This document shows positions 6,426-8,205 of a stretch of 8,205 nt of DNA, piece after piece. A model generated the notes under the pieces. The model worked only from the letters and a program-made list of their open reading frames with translations, did no database searches and was not told the origin of the DNA. A program made the translations under genes and the position numbers. Origin of the DNA: Ruminococcaceae bacterium UBA737 (lineage in GTDB: Bacteria; Bacillota; Clostridia; Oscillospirales; Acutalibacteraceae); assembly GCA_002297415.1 (NCBI GenBank), contig DBKZ01000085.1:1077-9281 (forward strand). Direction: 5' to 3'. Each line of letters opens with the position of its first letter. The stretch's first letter is position 1.

Positions 6426-7160
6426 TTGGCTTTAAAAACCGAGGCTTTAAAATGCGAGGTATGCTCTGTAAATGCCGACGCACTGCCTGTTATAATAGTT
6501 GCCGGCGGTTCTTCCGAAAGAATGAACGGAATTGATAAACAGCTTGCCGAAATCTGCGGTATTCCCGTAATAGTAAGAACAATGCTTGCTTTTGAAAATT
6601 CTAAGTATATTTCGAGAATAATTGTTGTGACAAAAACCGAAAGTGTTGCCGATATTGATAAGCTTGCTTCAAAATATATGATTTCTAAGCTTACCGATAT
6701 TGTTTCGGGCGGCTTGACAAGACATGAGTCGGTTTTAAAGGGCATGGCATGCTTAAGTGTTAGCGAAAATAAGGTTTTAATTCATGACGGGGCAAGACCG
6801 TTTGTCAAGGAAAAAATGATTTTTGATTGTGTTAATGCCTTGAAAAAAGCAAACGGCTGTCTTTGCGCCCTTAAATCCACCGATACAGTAAAGCTCTGCG
6901 AAAACGAAGCCGTTAAATCCACCCTTGACCGCAATATGATTTATCTTGCCCAGACTCCGCAGGGGGTCGACAGCAAGCTTTATAAAAAATTTTGCGAAAG
7001 CGGTAATGATACCGAGTTTACGGACGAAGCGTCGGTAATGGAATCCGCAGGCGAAAAGGTTATAATCGTAAACGGCGATAAAGCAAATATCAAGATTACA
7101 ACGCCGTTTGACCTTATTTTGGCAGAGGCAATCGTCAGGGAGGAAGAAAAATGCGAATAG
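6426..7160 (+). CDS. ispD: 2-C-methyl-D-erythritol 4-phosphate cytidylyltransferase (IspD)
   Basis: Third step of the MEP isoprenoid pathway: MEP plus CTP gives CDP-methylerythritol and pyrophosphate, in the cytosol. The 244 residues carry the family motifs in order: VAGGSSERM (25-33, with R32) and K38 of the CTP-binding loop; GGLTRHESV (95-103); IHDGARPF (119-126, D121 being the substrate/metal Asp); TDTVK (152-156); QTPQ (176-179); TDEAS (199-203); and NIKITTPFDL (221-230, with K223). R32, K38 and K223 correspond to catalytic Arg/Lys residues of E. coli IspD. The first strand starts about 10 residues later than in E. coli, giving a short N-terminal extension (with Cys 10 and 13) that depends on the TTG start at 6426. 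Its last 10 nt overlap ispF. A ribitol-phosphate cytidylyltransferase (TarI) is a related alternative, but adjacency to ispF makes IspD much more likely. Confidence 0.95.
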   Translation: MALKTEALKCEVCSVNADALPVIIVAGGSSERMNGIDKQLAEICGIPVIVRTMLAFENSKYISRIIVVTKTESVADIDKLASKYMISKLTDIVSGGLTRHESVLKGMACLSVSENKVLIHDGARPFVKEKMIFDCVNALKKANGCLCALKSTDTVKLCENEAVKSTLDRNMIYLAQTPQGVDSKLYKKFCESGNDTEFTDEASVMESAGEKVIIVNGDKANIKITTPFDLILAEAIVREEEKCE

Positions 7161-7624
7161 GCCACGGTTATGATGTGCATAAATTAGTTTCGGACAGAAA
7201 GCTTTATTTAGGCGGTGCGGAAATCGAAAACGATTTGGGACTTTTAGGCCATTCGGACGCCGATGTTCTTCTCCATGCTGTATGCGACGCGCTTCTCGGG
7301 GCCGCGGCTTTAGGCGATATCGGAAAGCATTTTCCCGATAATGATAATAGGTTTAAAGATATCAGCTCTTTAAAGCTATTAGAGGAAACGGGAAGAATTT
7401 TAAGCGAAAGCGGCTTTGAGATTATAAATATTGATTCTACTGTTATTGCGCAGGCGCCTAAAATTTCGCCGTATATAGAAAAAATGCGTGAAAACATTTC
7501 AAAAACGCTTGGCATTGATATTTCCTCCGTCAGCGTTAAGGCTACAACCGAAGAGGGATTAGGGTTTACGGGCTCTAAGCAGGGAATAGCGGTGCATGCA
7601 GTTTGTCTTATAAATGAAAAGTAA
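7151..7624 (+). CDS. ispF: 2-C-methyl-D-erythritol 2,4-cyclodiphosphate synthase (IspF)
   Basis: Fifth step of the MEP pathway: converts CDP-methylerythritol 2-phosphate to the 2,4-cyclodiphosphate and CMP; the family works as a zinc-dependent homotrimer. The full length of 157 residues is present. Metal ligands are visible as D8 and H10 (GYDVH) and H42 (SDADVLLH), in the same numbering as the E. coli enzyme. The remaining signatures are LLGHSDADV (31-39), GDIGKHFPD and the C-terminal KATTEEGLGFTG. The ATG at 7151 lies inside the end of ispD, with a 10-nt overlap in another frame, and AGGGAGG ends 7 nt upstream, so the two are translationally coupled. ispE, which acts between the two enzymes, is not in this window. 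Confidence 0.98.
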   Translation: MRIGHGYDVHKLVSDRKLYLGGAEIENDLGLLGHSDADVLLHAVCDALLGAAALGDIGKHFPDNDNRFKDISSLKLLEETGRILSESGFEIINIDSTVIAQAPKISPYIEKMRENISKTLGIDISSVSVKATTEEGLGFTGSKQGIAVHAVCLINEK

Positions 7625-7653
7625 TAAAGCTTTAGATTTCCGCATAGGCTTGT

Positions 7654-7660
7654 AAAGGGA
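7654..7660 (+). promoter_or_regulatory. Ribosome binding site for the TTG start at 7666
   Basis: AAAGGGA lies 5 nt before TTG 7666. An in-frame stop (TAG at 7645) excludes longer forms, and no in-frame ATG is available near the N-terminus. Confidence 0.6.
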
Positions 7661-7665
7661 TAGTT

Positions 7666-8106
7666 TTGAAGCTTTATGTTTTGTTTTCTAAAAAGGCAAT
7701 TGCCGTTTTTGCGGCGCTGTTTTTGCTCTTTCTTGCGCTTTCGGGTGAATTTTCTGCATCTGAGCAAAATAGAATTTCGGGTAAGACCAATGCTTTAAGG
7801 CTTGAATTTTTAAGCAGTATCGGTCTTAAAACCGAAGAGGAATGCGAGAGCAAAAAAGAAATTGTAATTCCCGAAAAGTTCTCGGATGTTTATAAAAACT
7901 ATAATGAAATTCAGAAAAAATCGGGATTTGACCTTTATCCTTACAGCGGCTGTAAAGCCGATGTTTATACATATAAAGTAACCGATACGAAAAAATTCGG
8001 TGAAAACACCTATGCGAATATAATAGTTTTAAAAGGTGAGATTATAGGCGGAGATATTTCTTCAAGAGAGCTTTCGGGATTTATGCTTCCGCTTTTCGAA
8101 AAATAA
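7666..8106 (+). CDS. DUF4830-like membrane-anchored protein
   Basis: Function unknown; 146 residues. A short basic N-terminus (KLYVLFSKK) is followed by one hydrophobic helix (about 11-27), so it is a single-pass membrane or secreted protein with the C-terminal domain probably outside. The soluble part has a helical segment (RLEFLSSIGLK), the phrase VIPEKFSDVYKNYNEIQKKSGFDL, a beta-rich stretch (DVYTYKVTD, ANIIVLKGEIIGGDIS) and the ending SSRELSGFMLPL. These match the DUF4830 family of Clostridia as I remember it; no profile search was done. Two cysteines occur in the soluble part. It begins with TTG, 41 nt after ispF, with no promoter or terminator between, so it is probably the fifth gene of the efp-led cluster. 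A link to isoprenoids is not implied by the sequence. Confidence 0.75.
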   Translation: MKLYVLFSKKAIAVFAALFLLFLALSGEFSASEQNRISGKTNALRLEFLSSIGLKTEEECESKKEIVIPEKFSDVYKNYNEIQKKSGFDLYPYSGCKADVYTYKVTDTKKFGENTYANIIVLKGEIIGGDISSRELSGFMLPLFEK

Positions 8107-8118
8107 TCCGGAGTAATA

Positions 8119-8205
8119 ATGGACAGATTAAGACTTGACAAATTTCTTTCAAATCAGCTGAATATATCGAGAAGTGTAATAAAAAATCAGATAAAAAAGG
8201 GCTCG
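8119..8205 (+). CDS. S4-domain protein, probable RsuA-type pseudouridine synthase (3' partial)
   Basis: Only the first 29 codons are present, and the frame is open to the window's right edge. The start is ATG 8119, with GGAG (8110-8113) 5 nt upstream, and lies 12 nt after the preceding stop. The sequence begins MDRLRLDKFLS and continues with ISRSVIKNQIKKGS. This is the N-terminal RNA-binding S4 fold (RLDKFL, then R/S-x-x-I-K-x-x-I-K-x-G) that opens RsuA/RluB-family 16S/23S rRNA pseudouridine synthases. The catalytic domain with its GRLD Asp lies outside the window. Other S4 proteins, such as RluD-type synthases, Hsp15 or TlyA, remain possible, but the MxRLDKFL opening favours RsuA. Confidence 0.75.
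   Translation, partial: MDRLRLDKFLSNQLNISRSVIKNQIKKGS

Noticed and set aside
6383..6745. 120-codon minus-strand open frame
   Set aside because: It is the antisense shadow of ispD and its leader; no ribosome binding site or family resemblance seen.
7625..7676. TAAAGCTT / AAGCTTTA repeat spanning the ribosome binding site at 7654
   Set aside because: Only 8 AT-rich base pairs with a 36-nt loop, and each half is nearly self-palindromic; chance is likely.
7204..7767. 187-codon minus-strand open frame
   Set aside because: It lies antisense to ispF, whose catalytic motifs are certain; its product is low-complexity and matches no family I know.
1..8205. Defence system, mobile element, prophage, CRISPR array or tRNA
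   Set aside because: Nearly all sequence is taken up by recognisable chromosomal housekeeping genes, with no direct-repeat arrays, transposase or integrase motifs, or cloverleaf structures seen.

Overview
This window looks like a chromosomal segment of an anaerobic, low-to-moderate GC member of the Bacillota, probably class Clostridia (gut Oscillospiraceae/Ruminococcaceae-like). The inference rests on four things: an [FeFe] hydrogenase, an LCP cell-wall protein, a small acidic zinc-ribbon protein of the clostridial CD1247 type directly behind efp, and strong Shine-Dalgarno sequences with several TTG starts. No sequence search was run, so the taxonomic placement is an inference.

Layout. (1) 1-1185, plus strand: the 3' part of an [FeFe]-hydrogenase catalytic subunit, cut at the window's left edge. 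(2) 1194-1255: a strong inverted repeat with T-runs on both sides, serving as a shared terminator for convergent transcripts. (3) 1278-2297, minus strand: a membrane-anchored LytR-CpsA-Psr (LCP) protein. (4) 2337-2413: two back-to-back sigma-A-type promoters, one for the LCP gene and one for the potassium operon. (5) 2455-5263, plus strand: trkA and trkH, a K+ uptake pair separated by 7 nt. (6) 5273-5301: a near-consensus promoter (TTGACA, 17 nt, TAAAAT) that opens a second plus-strand cluster: efp, the CD1247-like protein, ispD, ispF, a DUF4830-like membrane protein, and the first 29 codons of an S4-domain protein that is probably an RsuA-type pseudouridine synthase (cut at the right edge).

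How the parts work together. TrkA (cytoplasmic nucleotide-binding RCK subunit) gates TrkH (membrane pore). EF-P helps ribosomes through polyproline stretches. IspD and IspF catalyse two steps of the MEP isoprenoid pathway and are translationally coupled by a 10-nt overlap. The last cluster is tightly packed. It looks like one housekeeping transcription unit, with a possible internal RNA hairpin before ispD.

The window is dense and contains no mobile element, tRNA, rRNA, CRISPR array or gene-free stretch longer than 300 bases. I did not find a convincing undescribed system. The items most worth a second look are the extra cysteine clusters in the small acidic zinc-ribbon protein, the Ser-containing L1 motif of the hydrogenase, and the hairpin before ispD.
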